Source: Myrica gale (lineage: Eukaryota > Streptophyta > Magnoliopsida > Fagales > Myricaceae). From it: a stretch of DNA of 64,000 bases. Shown here one piece after another: positions 1 through 11,364 of this stretch. The position numbers and the translations under genes are program-made. Under the pieces are notes generated by a model. The model was not told where the DNA came from and searched no databases. It worked only from the letters and a program-made list of their open reading frames with translations. Positions within the stretch are counted from its first letter, which is position 1, and each line of letters begins with the position of its first letter. The stretch is taken from positions 25,717,001 to 25,781,000 of the forward strand of contig OZ005611.1 of assembly GCA_963930655.1 (NCBI GenBank), read 5' to 3'.

Positions 1-40
1 GTAGGAACGGTTTAATTTCAGCCATCCATTCGGTATTCAG

Positions 41-78
41 AGGGGGATTGCCTTCGGAGGCAATCCGTCCCCGGGTAG
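41..78. repeat. Short GC-rich palindrome, end of a fold-back element family
   Basis: GATTGCCTTCGGAGGCAATC is almost perfectly self-complementary. A closely related string (GCCTCCGAAGGCAATCC) sits at the left end of the fold-back insert at 35.53-35.76 kb, so this may be a remnant of the same family. It lies just upstream of the coding segment at 144-536. Confidence 0.4.
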
Positions 79-143
79 TGTATATTAAGCTGGTTTCTTC
101 ATGTTCTAGGGAAATTTATATTTAATAAAGAATAACCAATTAA

Positions 144-536
144 ACTAGTAGTGGTTCTCTGAAGAAAGGAGTAGATTCGGCAGAGCTTTTTCTCAGGAGA
201 ACATGGGACCATTCACTAAGCACATACGAAACTCATCCTATTTCATATCTTTTCAACGTTAGTAGCCAATGCAGAAAGTTGGAATCTGCAGGAATGGATG
301 TAGATGTGGTTTTCAACCAAGACTGTCTAAATGGAACTGCAAAAGGTGAAGCGACTGTCAAGGGCAGTGGAAATCCGTTGATTGTTTTACGTGTGAACAA
401 TTTAGATCATTTGTCAGATCAGCAAGCTGATGATCAGTTGAATTTTTTGGAGGATGATGTGGCTCCTATTGCGTCTCCAAAGAGTGTTGTTATGAGAAGG
501 AAGTTGAGGATGGTACTTGATCTTGAGGACGACTGA
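144..536 (+). CDS. 3'-terminal coding segment of an unrecognised gene (possible TIMELESS C-terminus)
   Basis: The frame is open from the TAA at 141-143 to the TGA at 534-536. A likely splice acceptor (CAG) lies at 272-274, and an earlier start of the exon is possible. The text after the acceptor is acidic, holds the short basic stretch VVMRRKLRMVLDLEDD at the end and has no membrane segment. I do not recognise the family from sequence. By position it could be the 3' end of a TIMELESS gene: a broken TIMELESS gene on the same strand at 35.1-40.1 kb is followed, as here, by the same repeat block and a receptor-like protein gene. That link is inference; the 35 kb copy lacks its own 3' end, so they cannot be compared. 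The gene's 5' part lies outside the window. Confidence 0.5.
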   Translation, partial: TSSGSLKKGVDSAELFLRRTWDHSLSTYETHPISYLFNVSSQCRKLESAGMDVDVVFNQDCLNGTAKGEATVKGSGNPLIVLRVNNLDHLSDQQADDQLNFLEDDVAPIASPKSVVMRRKLRMVLDLEDD

Positions 537-1297
537 GGGGAGCAAGGCTAGGTTTCTCTCATTTTAGTGCATTAAGTTATGATAAACTGCAACTATATAT
601 AGTGTTACATAATTGTATAATATTCTTCATGAACTTCGTAGGTTTATGTGATATTGTCTCAAACTTATCAGGTTCTCCACCCAGGCAGAACAATGTGGAA
701 TTGCGTAAAATCCCATTTTTTTGTCGGTCACATACTGTTTTGGGGGCCATAATTAGGCATTGGGTCTCGTTTAATATAATTAGTTTTGTTTGGCCGACCC
801 AATCTTTGGGTTGGTTTTATTCTTCAGCAAGGTTTAATATGAATCTTTCCCCTTCTGCTATATCGATCTCAGCACATCGATATCATGCAGTGTAATGTGA
901 TTGATCTATTAACAGTTAAAACTCTTTTCTTCGTTTCTGGGGACTCGTACAGTATAAACTTATGCCTTTGAATATCTCTTCTTTCTAACGTGTACTCTAA
1001 GAAAACTTTTAGATATCAATCATTCCACTTGTTTTCTTCTCCGGTGCTACTTTTTCTTTTTGGTTGGAACCAAATTTTCCTGCGGGTGGTTGGGATTGTT
1101 TCCAACCTTTTGGTAAAATAGGGAGATCAGTTGTGATTGCTGATTGGCTACTTCTAATGAGGAAAGAATGAACAGCAGCTGTAGCGAGTCACCGAAAGTA
1201 TAGTAGTACAGACAAGTCGACATTGGGTTAGGGACGTAATTCTCGATCCACTAGCGAATTAAACAAACAAGCAGAGGAAAAGAATTGCATGCCATCC
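537..1297. other. Gene-free: 3' flank, then copy 1 of a duplicated block
   Basis: I see no gene. 540-900 is AT-rich 3' flank. From about 935 the text matches 41.5 kb (actcgtacagtataa / actcgcacagtataa and further to about 1080). From 1199 to 1297 it matches 42.02-42.05 kb joined to 49.15-49.23 kb. Here the junction is uninterrupted, so this is the empty-site version of the copia insertion at 42,051-49,143. Confidence 0.6.
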
Positions 1298-1313
1298 ATT
1301 CTCCTGGTCATGA

Positions 1314-1942
1314 TGTTTTTTTGAATAATACCGTAAGTCTTCCATTTCAAAAGTTAGAACTATGTAAGAAAAAATCTACATGGAGTCTAACACCAGACTG
1401 CAAAAGAAAATTAGTATGATCCTAAAATGTATGAGGAAAACTATTATATGTTCTACGCTAGATAAAGAGAGCGAGTGATTGATAATGGTAGATGTAACCA
1501 TCAAGATTTATACGGGCTAGAAATAAAAGCGCCGACAACCTGGGGCACAACAAAGCTGCCTACCGAAAGGCTAGAAAAGATCCAAAAAGACCCGAGAAGG
1601 CCACCAGAGAGCCGAAACTTCAAGAAAAGAAACAACTAAGGCCAACAAGGGCTAATACAAACATAAACACAACCTAGAACTAAAACCCCAGCTGGAAACA
1701 AAGAGCAACCAAAAACGAGTGCCGAGAGCCAAAAATGTCGGCAGCTCATGGAGAAGAACGTGCGGCTGTCACTCACGCATGAGGTCCACGGATCGCCGGA
1801 AAGCAGCTTCTTGGTGGCGTTGGGCTTGCCAAAGGTTGTCGGATCCACCCAAGAGGTTTCTAACCTTTGAAAGCCGCCCAAAACATCCTGTAAAAGGAGG
1901 ATCCGGTCGGGCGCGTGGAGCCCACTATTTGCCTTGTTGTGA
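1314..1942 (-). mobile_element. Retroposon insertion, poly(T) at its left end
   Basis: The segment is absent from the homologous stretch at 49.2 kb. It is bounded by imperfect 16-bp direct repeats at 1298-1313 (ATTCTCCTGGTCATGA) and 1943-1958 (ATTGTCCCGGTCTTGA). A T-run follows the left repeat, as expected for the tail of a poly(A) retroposon on the minus strand. The interior is GC-richer than the flanks. A 108-residue minus-strand frame across it resembles nothing I know. I infer a truncated LINE or LINE-mobilised copy. Confidence 0.5.
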
Positions 1943-2067
1943 ATTGTCCCGGTCTTGACCAACGTCGTCTTTTTCTATTAGCCTTGTTGTGGAGGTGATC
2001 CAACTTTTCTCCATTTCTTGTCTGTGGTCTACTTGTTTGACGTATTGAACACGGGGTGGGAAACAAG

Positions 2068-2553
2068 GGCGGAGGGAGGGGGGACTATGGTACCTCCAAA
2101 AATTTTGTGAAAAAAATTCTTGAAGTTTGAAAAGTTACCTATCGTCTTTCTCCCTGAAAGTTAAAAACGAAAAATTGTTTTCCTCCAAAGAATTTATGAC
2201 ACGTCCGTTGCTTCTCTCACACACTATCAAACTTTTTCTTTTGTTGCTTCTATCCCACGCCGTCTCATATAAAGTAAGAGGGTATGCTTTTGTATATTTT
2301 TTTAGTATATCAAGATAAGATATATTTTTGTGGACTGTAATAAGAAATCATCATGTTTTGTGTACTTTTCTTGAGTATATCTACAATCAAGTAGATAAGA
2401 TAAATTTTTGTGTACGTGTTTTTAATTCTAAACGAAGGTTAACTTATAATAAAATACTGTTGCAAATTTTTTATGTCCTATAATATTTGAATTTTGTTTC
2501 TAATAATATTATTTAATTAGTCTACCCCAGTAAGAAAATCTTGGCTCAGCCAC
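2068..2553. mobile_element. Insertion between repeated GTGGGAAACAA flanks
   Basis: A 486-bp AT-rich segment starts GGGCGGAGGG and ends CTTGGCTCAGCCACTG. It is flanked by direct repeats of GTGGGAAACAA (about 2057-2067 and 2554-2564). The flanks also belong to a local tandem repeat, so unequal recombination could give the same picture. I see no open coding frame of note. Confidence 0.35.
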
Positions 2554-2569
2554 TGGTGGGAAACAACCC

Positions 2570-2750
2570 CAACATTTCTTCTTATATTGATCCAACTTTT
2601 CTCCATCTCTTATGTGTGGTCTACTTGTTCGACGTACGTATAGAATACGGGGTGGGTAACAACCACAACATTTCTTGGTTTACTTGTTCGACGTATAGAA
2701 CACGGGGTGGGAAACAACCACAACATTTCTTCTTAAATGTTTTATTTTAA
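2570..2750. repeat. Local tandem repeats upstream of RLP1
   Basis: The phrase around CTTGTTCGACGTA...GGGTGGGAAACAACCACAACATTTCTT occurs twice here, with a diverged copy at about 2015-2066 and a single version at 49.3 kb. The repeats lie in the upstream flank shared by RLP1 and RLP2. Confidence 0.6.
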
Positions 2751-3066
2751 TAGAAAAAATCGTTTGTTTCCATCCAAAAAGGAAAATTTCGTGTGTTTGT
2801 TTTGGGACCCAAATTAGCTACTAATTTCCACATCAACCGTCCTCAAATCCCGTGGAACTTACAAGAAGCAAATCAGGTTGCAGATTTATTGGCAAAGTAT
2901 GGACCGATTAGTAGTGAAAATTCTAAATAAATGGCAAAGTGGGCGTTACTCCAGGAAAGCCAAATCCCTCCATTCTTCTATCTACCAAAACTAGATCTGA
3001 TCCGTCCTGGAATTCACAACCCACGTACCACCCAGGCACAGAGGAAATCGGTCAAATCCCTCCACC

Positions 3067-3074
3067 TATATAAA
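3067..3074 (+). promoter_or_regulatory. TATA box of RLP1
   Basis: TATATAAA lies 71 bp before the RLP1 start codon. The same element and surrounding text (cacctatataaa) occur at 52,299 (RLP2) and 62,573 (RLP3), so it is a conserved core promoter of this family. Confidence 0.7.
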
Positions 3075-3191
3075 CATGAACCGCGCATTTCACTTGACCA
3101 AGCAAAACTAGTCTCCCCTTCATATCTTACCACTAACGCAAATAATGAGAGGCAATTATGCTGAGTTTCTGCTTATACTCAGACTCCTCTA

Positions 3192-3516
3192 TGTTAGAGA
3201 TAATATCATAATCAAATTTTAAAGATTTGATATGATATTATATTTATCACAATATCAAAAATTTGATATTGTTATGAAGATTCAAATTCAAATTCAAATG
3301 TAGAGATTCAAATTTAAATATAGGATATTCTCCTATTATCCTTTGTATTATCTCTATAAATAGAGATCTTTAATTGTAATCTGTATGGACTCATAATACA
3401 AAATACAACCATATAGGGCTTTCACAATGGATGTAGGTCTTCTAGACCGAACCACTTAAAATCTGTTGTCTCTTGTTACTATTTATCTCCCCTCTTCATT
3501 TTCACTTTTTTCTTCT
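3192..3516 (+). repeat. LTR copy 1 of the compound element
   Basis: It starts TGTTAGAGATAATATC and ends before TTGGTATGG. It is clearly homologous to the copies at 6672 and 7373, with many scattered differences. It carries CTCTATAAATAGAG, a promoter-like box, which sets the LTR orientation as +. Confidence 0.8.
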
Positions 3517-3807
3517 TGGTATGGTGAGTTGTTGAGTAAGTTGAAATTGTCGCTCCGGAGATGCCTGTGCATAGGCCTCCTTGAGAGCTGACCAAACTTC
3601 AGCAGATGTGTCTAGACCAATCACAAGGCCCAGCGCCTCCTCAGTTAGAGTCCCGATGATCCATCCACGAAGGAGGCGATCAGCGGTCTTCCAAGTCTGA
3701 TAGCTTGGATTTGGAGTAGGTTCAGTTGAACCTTCGGGTGCTGGAGCTTTCTTTTGAATTTTGAATTGTCCCGTGATTCTTGTGATCTGGAAGTAATTTG
3801 TTAACAT
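3517..3807 (-). pseudogene. Copia gag N-terminal fragment
   Basis: The minus-strand frame reads SYQTWKTADRLLRGWI, LDTSAEVWSALKEAYA and QFQLTQQL, the conserved text of the plant copia gag (UBN2-type) domain. It runs directly into LTR copy 1. It lies downstream (in minus orientation) of the RNase H end of pol, the reverse of the normal gag-then-pol order. The gag C-terminus and zinc knuckle are absent. Confidence 0.75.
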
Positions 3808-3814
3808 CCCTCAT

Positions 3815-5065
3815 CAAACTGGGCGTGGTGACTAGGCACAGTTTGTGACGCAGAGATTCCAAAGCAGCATGAGTCTGAGCTTTTGTAAAAATATCAGCGA
3901 TTTGGCAACGGGTAGAGACATGGTGTGTGACTAGCAAGCCAAGAGCAACTCGTTCACGAACATAATGTTAATCTAACTCGATGTGTTTGTTGGGAGTGTG
4001 GAATACCGGATTTACCGTCATGAAAAGAGAACTCAAATTATCACAAAATAGAGTCAGCGCAGAAGACAAGGGAACATGAAGATCACGTAGAATAAAAGTT
4101 AACCAGGTTAATTCGGCAGTAGTTTGTGCCATAGCCCGGTATTCGGCCTCTAAGCTAGACCGAGAGACAATGAGCTGCTTCTTAGCACTCCATGAGATAA
4201 TATTGCTCCCTAGAAAGGTCCAGTACCCCGTCGTTGAGCGTCGAGTAAGAGGGCAGTTAACCCAGTCAGCGTCAGAAAAGGCATATAAATCTAAAGAACT
4301 CGAATTTTGAATGTGAAGACTGAGATGTAGTGTCCCCTTGATGTACCGTAAAATACGACGAACCATGGTAAAGTGAGCATTTGTTGGAGCCTGCATGTAC
4401 TGAGAGACTTGGTTAACAGAAAAAGATAAATCTGGACGTGTCAAGGTGAGATAGTGAAGAGCCCCAACCAAAGATCGATAACGTTTGGGATCTTTGTAGA
4501 GTGGGGAATTCAATTCGGGTTGATTTTTTTGACACATAGGGGTATGAATCGGTTTTGATTCATGCATTGCATCATGTTCCAGTACATCTATTGCATATTT
4601 GGTTTGATGAAGAATTAGGCCACCAGATACAGTTGCCACTTGAATGCCCAAAAAATAATGAAGAGGACCAAGGTCTTTCGTAGCAAACTCGCTATGCAAA
4701 GAATCCATGAAGGAATGAATAAGCGAGTCGCAAGAGCCAGTGAGGATTATGTCATCGACATAAAGCAAGAGAACCAAGATACCACAAGTGGAGTGATTAA
4801 TAAAAAGGCTAGGATCGGCTGAGCTGCAAATAAAATTATTTTGAAGAAGAAATGAATTAAACCTATTAAACCAAGCTCGTGGAGCTTGTTTCAGGCCATA
4901 GATCGCTTTGTTCAACAAACAAACATAGTCTGAAAACCTTGAATCTTGAAAGCCAGGAGGTTGCTCCATATATACATGCTCAGTAAGAAAGCCATGAAGA
5001 AATGCATTCTTCACGTCTAACTGGCGAATGCTCCAGCGTTTAACAACTGCAATGGAGAGAACCAA
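3815..5065 (-). pseudogene. Copia reverse transcriptase and RNase H fragment
   Basis: The frame includes LDVKNAFLHGFLTEHVYMEQPPG split as LDVKNAFLHG and VYMEQPPGF, the polymerase box LLLYVDDIILTG, and RNase H text such as RSTTGYWTFLGS and SLEAEYRAMAQTTAEL. The C-terminal part (IADIFTKAQTHAALESLR) follows in another frame at 3722-3937, so there is at least one frameshift. A purine-rich tract (GATGAGGGATG) near 3812-3824 marks the former pol 3' end, where an LTR would be expected but is missing. Confidence 0.85.
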
Positions 5066-5125
5066 TCTTATAGTCTCGGGCTTGACAACAGGGGAATAAG
5101 TTTCGGAGAAGTCAATACCATCGAC

Positions 5126-5818
5126 TTAATGATAACCTTCTGCAACAAATTGTGCTTTGAGGAGTTCAAGTGATCCATCTGCCTTGAGCTTGGATTTAAA
5201 GACCCAGCGAGAATCCACATCATTCATGGATGGTCGTCGAGGTACAAGAGTCCATGTCTCATTTTGAGAGAGAGCAGCAAGCTCCTCCTCCATTGCTTTC
5301 CTCCAACCCGGATGAGAGAGTGTCAAACAAATATTGTCAGGTTCTTTACTAATAGAATCATAAATATGAAGAAGAGCATACTTGGGATTCGATTTATGGA
5401 TGCCAGCACGTGCCCTTGTCACCATGGAATGAGAAGGTTGGAGTGGAACATTGAAGTCTTGCGTTGAAGTGAGAAGTATTTCCTCATCAATTGAAGATAA
5501 ATCTGGGGAAATTAATGCAGCATGTGAGTCAACATGTGAGTCACCAGCATGTAATGAAATCAAAGGAATATCTGTTACAGGTGGTCCCATGATAATGGTA
5601 GAGGATGTAGGCGCAGAAAATGGCTCAATTGGTGGAGATGGAGAATTTATCCATTCATTGAATACTTGGGCAGAGGGTTCTGGTGAGCCTATCTTGCAAC
5701 GGTCTGAGGCTTGGAACGGAAATATAGTCTCATCGAAAACTACATGTCTTGAGATAAACACACGTCGAGATGGAGGATAATAACATCGGTAGCCCTTATG
5801 CCGATCACCGTAACCCAT
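5126..5818 (-). pseudogene. Copia integrase C-terminus and RT N-terminus fragment
   Basis: It starts MGYGDRHKGYRCYYPPSRR, followed by FISRHVVFDETIFPF, the conserved segment after the integrase core, then a low-complexity linker and the RT entry text KAMEEELAALSQNETW and LVPRRPSMNDVDSRWVFK. It is separated from the RT frame at 5065 by a stop, and from integrase upstream by frame breaks. Confidence 0.8.
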
Positions 5819-6059
5819 AAAAACACAAGGTAATGATTTGTGATCAAATTTATTTCCTTTGTTATCTCATAAATATGGAAAACATCTAGAGCCAAAGACA
5901 CGTAAGGAACCATAGTCTGGAGAGTGACCATGTAACCGAAAGAAAGACTGTCTCATTGAAGTACTGAAGAGGGAAGTCTGTTGATTAAAAACACAGCCTT
6001 GGTGAATGCTTCCACCCAAAAATATTTGGGGACATTAGCCTGAATCATCATAGTGATTC

Positions 6060-6671
6060 CTAATTCCCGAATAACTCTATGGCGCCTCTCAACCACACCA
6101 CTTTGCTCGGGTGTGTACGACAAGAAAGTTGATGAATAATCCCATATGCTTGCAGATGCGTTTGAAAAAGGTGATTGAAAAATTCACCTCCGCCATCAGT
6201 TTGGACTATTTTAATAGCCCCTGCAAATTGTCGAGTCACATATTTTTCAAATAACAAGAATTGTTGAATGAAGTCAGATTTCTTCTTCAAAGGAATTAAC
6301 CAAATAAACTTCGTGAAATCATCAACAATAGCAGCATAATATTTAAATCCATTCACAGAGTTTACAAGAGCAGGTCCCCATAAATCAATATGAATTTTTT
6401 CCAAAGCAACCGTAGTCTTAGGGAAAATGACAAGAAAGGAAGCTTAGAAAGTTTTCCTAGTTGGCAACTCTCGCATAGAGACATTGTTTTATTGGTAGTA
6501 ACTTGAATTGAACCAGACTGGCGTAGATGTGAAATAATAGCAGCTTGAGGATGTCCTAAGCGTCGATGCCATGTGTCCTCAGATACAGCCCGAAACCGAG
6601 TGGAGAACAACGCTACTGGTGGAGCCCGAATAGTGTACAGATTATCCCGCTTGAGCCCCCGCATCAGCACC
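6060..6671 (-). pseudogene. Copia GAG-pre-integrase and integrase core fragment
   Basis: 6362-6670 carries DTWHRRLGHPQAAIISHLR and CESCQLGKLSKLPF (zinc-binding pre-integrase domain). 6060-6404 carries the integrase core start (IHIDLWGPA, YYAAIVDDFTKF, IKIVQTDGGGEF). The two overlap in different frames. The coding text is cut at its 5' end by LTR copy 2 at 6672; protease and zinc knuckle are not present. Confidence 0.8.
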
Positions 6672-7372
6672 TGTTAGAGATAATACCATAATCAAATCTT
6701 AAAGATTTGATATGATATTATGATTATCACAATATCAAATTTTTGATATTGTTATGAAGATTCAAATTCAAATTCAAATGTAAAGATTTAAATTTAAATA
6801 TAGGATATTCTCCTATTATGCTTTCTATTATCTTTATAAATAGAGATCTTCAATTGTAATCTGTATGGACTCATAATACAAAATACATCCATAGAGGGCT
6901 TTCATAGTGGATGTAGGTCTTCTAGACCAAACCACTTAAAATCTCCTGTCTCTTGTTACTATTTCTCTCACTCTCTTCATTTTAACCTTTTTCTTCTTGG
7001 TACCAGAGCAACAAAATTCCGCATCCTTAAAAGTTGGTGAATTTCACCTCCGCTGTACTTACAGCAAATCTCCGTTTTGAGAGAAAAAAATAGGCGTGTG
7101 AAAGAAAGAGAGAAAAAAGACAAAGCAGATATATGTTTGGCAAGGGTCGTGTGCCTAAGATTTCAAGGTCCGATCACTTTTAGCATGTATTCAAGATCGT
7201 GTGCCTATGATATGATTTCAAGGTCCGATCAAATTCAAAAAAAAAATATCTGATTAGCAAGGGAGCAAAGATCAAGAGAGCAAGGATCTATGATTTCAAG
7301 GTCCAATCACCTTCAGATCTCGTTTTTCAAACACAAGATTTCAGATTTCTCCATCTTGTGTTTGAGGGAGGA
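6672..7372 (+). mobile_element. Left LTR and interior of the small non-autonomous (TRIM-like) element
   Basis: LTR copy 2 (6672-6997) is followed at once by TGGTACCAGAGC, a plant initiator-Met-type primer-binding site. The ~360-bp interior has no gene and holds three copies of a TTTCAAGGTCC(G/A)ATCA motif (about 7160, 7220 and 7300). It ends in the purine tract TTTGAGGGAGGA next to LTR copy 3. These are the parts needed to be copied by another element's proteins. Confidence 0.75.
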
Positions 7373-7690
7373 TGTTAGAGATAATATCATAATCAAATCT
7401 TAAAGATTTGATATGATATTATGATTATCGCAATATCAAATTTTTGATATTGTTATGAAGATTCAAATTCAAATTCAAATGTAGAGATTTAAATTTAAAT
7501 ATAGGATATTCTCCTATTATGCTTTCTATTATCTCTATAAATAGAGATCTTCAATTGTAATCTGTATGGACTCATAATACAAAATACAGCCTTAGAGGGC
7601 TTTCACAGAGGATGTAGGTCTTCTAGACCGAACCACTTAAAATCTCTTGTCTCTTGTTACTATTTCTCCCCCCTCTTCATTCTTTTTCTT
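7373..7690 (+). repeat. LTR copy 3 of the compound element
   Basis: It starts TGTTAGAGATAATATC and ends in TTTTTCTTCT next to the resumed RLP1 text. The exact end is uncertain by a few bases because the possible target duplication CTTTA overlaps it. Confidence 0.75.
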
Positions 7691-7825
7691 CTTTACATAG
7701 GAACGACACTTGGACCTAGTCTAAATTTGCATAACTCTAAGGTAAGATGCCGAGCAGAAGAAAAAGAAGCCCTCCTCAAATTCAATCAGGGCCTCAAGTA
7801 TCCTTTGGATAATTGGTATAGCTAG

Positions 7826-9489
7826 CTTTTTTCTCATCTGTTTTATTTAAACCTGATTGGATTAATTATGGTTGGTGTCTTCAAAGTTGTTCAAAGCACT
7901 CAGAAGTAATGTAGCGAAAATTATTGATGATGTCAAGAATCACCACAATACTCGGAAACCAAGTAATCCTGCAAAATTCACCGAGGGTTTATTGAATTAA
8001 GCGTGGGCTTATTGAAGAACATACCTTGACTTTTATACCAATGTGAGAGTTTCAAACCTATCATTAGATTGCCTTCTGGAGGAGCCAGATTGTAAAGTTG
8101 TATTAAGAGAGTGCCACCGACCATTCTAGTTGCCATGAGGAGTCCTCGGATGACTAGATTTCTATGTGAGATCGGATGTCAGACTCCTATGCGAGGTCGG
8201 GTAGTTGGGATTGACCAAGTGACTAATGGGTTCAAGTCCAAATGGTCTGGTATGAGGAGAGCCGAGTATTTTATGGCCCATCAATTATCATTATCATTGG
8301 TGAGAAAATCGAGGGATAGACAACGATCACAATTTGTGTAAAGCATGTAATGGTGAACATACTGGAGATCTAATAGAGTGATAGTCAACCACAAATAAAT
8401 ATGTTCATAATTTCAAATTCATGGGTGGGCTAGCTGATCTGATACGAGTGATTTAGCTCCTTCGTGAAGAAATTATAATTTGTAATAGCTAGCCCACAAA
8501 GCTTTTCAACAGTAGTACCTTATGGGTGTGTGTATATATATATATGTCTGATGATAAATTTTCATTGTAATTAACATGCACCTTGCACGTCTTTGAGATT
8601 ATAAAAGAAAAACAATACTCTCTATGAAGCTTTAACTAAACAATGCCAATATATATTGCGCTGATCAAGATGATGGATGTCAATACTCTTTGGCGGTCAA
8701 ACATGATTTTCTTCTTGGCCAATAGTTCGACATAATATACAAACATATTTGGCTACTGATCTTATCGGCTTTCTTCTTGGCCAATATATATTGCCCCGTT
8801 CTGTTTGTTTGATAAGTATTTCACTGTAATTTCACACTTCAAAGGACGCTAGATTGATGTTGCCCTTAGAGTAACAAAACAATAAGCTTTTCAAAAGATA
8901 AGCATTATCTAAAGCTTCAAAGTCGTCTTACTCGTCTCCTAAAATCTAAAGATAAGTCTCACTCGTCCTTGCAACCAATTGGCAAATTTCTTCCTTGGCA
9001 GGGATACGTCTCGGATTCAACACATGCATGGAAAAGTGTGACTAATTAGAGGGAGGAAGATTACCGTCCACATTATGCTGATAATAAAAAAGGACCACAT
9101 AATCAGTCGGCATATTGGCATCTTCTAGAAGAGAGTTGGAAATTTATGTCCCGTCATAGATCGCATATGCCAGAAAGCTAGACAAACTTCCAATTATTAT
9201 TCATGTGATGATTTGGCGGTGTCTGTTTGCCACGTACGAGGTCTGGATGTATTACTGTACTATGATATTGGGTCATAAAATGCTGGCTTGATGTTTCTAA
9301 ATTCACTGATGAGATCATTATATGTTAGAATTGTTCAGTGAATATCGGACTAGAAGTCGTTAGAATATTCCTTTCTAGTTTTACCTTATTTTCAGAATGC
9401 ATGAATATCAGCGTACAATTCGTTACTTGCAAGGCACGGCAGTCATACATTTCTTCCCCAGACTTTTTGTCACACATGAGCCAAGCACC
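7826..9489. other. Gene-free stretch between RLP1 and chitinase 1
   Basis: I see no gene. The stretch is AT-rich with a short (TA)n run near 8531. A 76-codon frame at 8111-8341 has no recognisable features. The last few hundred bases are the chitinase 1 upstream region. Confidence 0.5.
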
Positions 9490-9495
9490 TATAAA
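9490..9495 (+). promoter_or_regulatory. TATA box of chitinase 1
   Basis: TATAAA, 49 bp before the start codon at 9545, in the context CACCTATAAATTGC. Confidence 0.6.
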
Positions 9496-9532
9496 TTGCA
9501 CCCGCTTCGCGAAGCCCAAGCAAAACTTATAA

Positions 9533-10432
<900 letters not shown>

Positions 10433-10859
10433 GTCACCGCCTTAAACCAAACCAATATATGCCCTGGTGAATAAGTTACCCATAGATAGGATTTTCTCTA
10501 TGTATGGATTGTAACATGTAGTCTTATATATGGCAACTTGCCTCTAAATAAGTTATACTATCGACAGGTTTGCCCTATAGCTATGACTTGTAATAAATAT
10601 TTCTATGAGAAATAGCCTCTATTGTATGCACCTGATCTCATCTGGAGCACCGTGGTTCAAGTCCTGTTAAGTCACAAATTAGCATACACATAGAAAGTAA
10701 TGACAGAGTACTTGATCTACCGATTAGAACTGATTTAGGTGTGCAACAAGAATGGAGAAGTTGCAAAATGACATGAATGTAATTTAAATCTAACTCTTCT
10801 ACAATATCTAGGTCCTTTGCTTCTAAGTCATCCATATACCCTCCACTCCATGAATAGTT

Positions 10860-11167
10860 AATGAAGAAGAATACAATATCTCTAAAGTAAGCATGGACTT
10901 ACAAGATTAGAATATCCCCGAAGTCCCAGTAAATGAGATTTACGCGAAGTCGAATTTTTCTCCTCTATCCTTCATTAAGAATTATCATGTCAAAATTTTG
11001 GAACAAGTCTATGCCATTAGTAAAACTCGTAGTTGTTCTCTTCAGCCGTCATGAAGAAACACAAGGATAAAAGGTTTTAATGACATTCATATAGTATTAG
11101 TAAAAGTTGCAGTACCAAAACCTTTAACCAGAAAAGGGATTAATGCATCAGTATTGTTGTGCCTTAG
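10860..11167. repeat. Downstream flank of chitinase 1, duplicated at 17.94-18.25 kb
   Basis: From AATACAATATCTCTAAAGTAAGC to GTTGTGCCTTAG the text matches 17,947-18,255 with scattered differences and small indels. It has no coding capacity. It shows that a segment 3' of chitinase 1 was copied next to a chitinase 2-type gene end. Confidence 0.85.
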
Positions 11168-11364
11168 GGTGCGTTTGTGTTCAAAAATTTTACTCCCTCT
11201 AAAATTTTAACACAATTAAATATTACAATATAATCTCTCTTTCCTCCATCAAATCATTACTTTTCACTACAAAAAATATAAAAAATTACCTCTTTCTTCA
11301 CTTTTTCACTAAACTCAATACCTAAAATTTTAACCACACTAAAATTTTACAAAACAAATCCACC
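11168..11364. mobile_element. Small inverted-repeat element (MITE) with an empty site at 18.25 kb
   Basis: About 197 bp with imperfect terminal inverted repeats (start GGTGCGTTTGTGTTC, end GAACAAATCCACC-like on the reverse strand) and CTTAG on both sides (11,163-11,167 and 11,365-11,369). The duplicated flank at 18,245-18,260 reads GCCTTAGAAATG without the insert. The terminal GGGTGCGTTTG resembles plant hAT-type MITEs; family assignment is tentative. Confidence 0.75.

Larger units (their letters stand above)
3192..7690 (+). mobile_element. Compound retroelement: three TRIM-like LTRs enclosing a rearranged copia piece
   Basis: Three copies of a ~325-bp LTR (3192-3516, 6672-6997, 7373-about 7690) all begin TGTTAGAGATAAT, read in + orientation and carry a TATAAATAGAG promoter. 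Between LTR 2 and LTR 3 lies a short non-coding interior with a primer-binding site (TGGTACCAGAGC, 6998-7009) and a purine tract (TTTGAGGGAGGA, 7361-7372): a complete small non-autonomous element. Between LTR 1 and LTR 2 lie minus-strand copia coding remnants in the order pol then gag. The whole block sits inside the RLP1 signal peptide. The structure is seen directly; its origin is inferred. Confidence 0.75.
3145..7825 (+). pseudogene. RLP1: receptor-like protein gene remnant split by a retroelement
   Basis: The start codon at 3145 opens MRGNYAEFLLILRLLY, nearly the same as the RLP2 signal peptide. The text is cut at 3191 and resumes after about 7695 with the match to RLP2 (SEVRCKAEEREALLKF in RLP2, SKVRCRAEEKEALLKF here), the N-terminal LRR cap. 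It then runs into a stop at 7823-7825 and nothing of the repeats follows. The gene would have encoded a plasma-membrane LRR receptor-like protein. The insertion at 3192-about 7690 splits the signal peptide; possible target duplications are CTCTA (3187-3191) and CTTTA (7691-7695). Loss of everything after the cap is a separate event. Identification rests on near-identity to RLP2. Confidence 0.85.

Noticed and set aside
1636-1962. 108-codon minus-strand frame
   Set aside because: It spans the boundary of a retroposon insertion and its target repeat, so it cannot be an old gene; no recognisable domain.
8111-8341. 76-codon frame between RLP1 and chitinase 1
   Set aside because: No signal, domain or conserved neighbour; its length is expected by chance.
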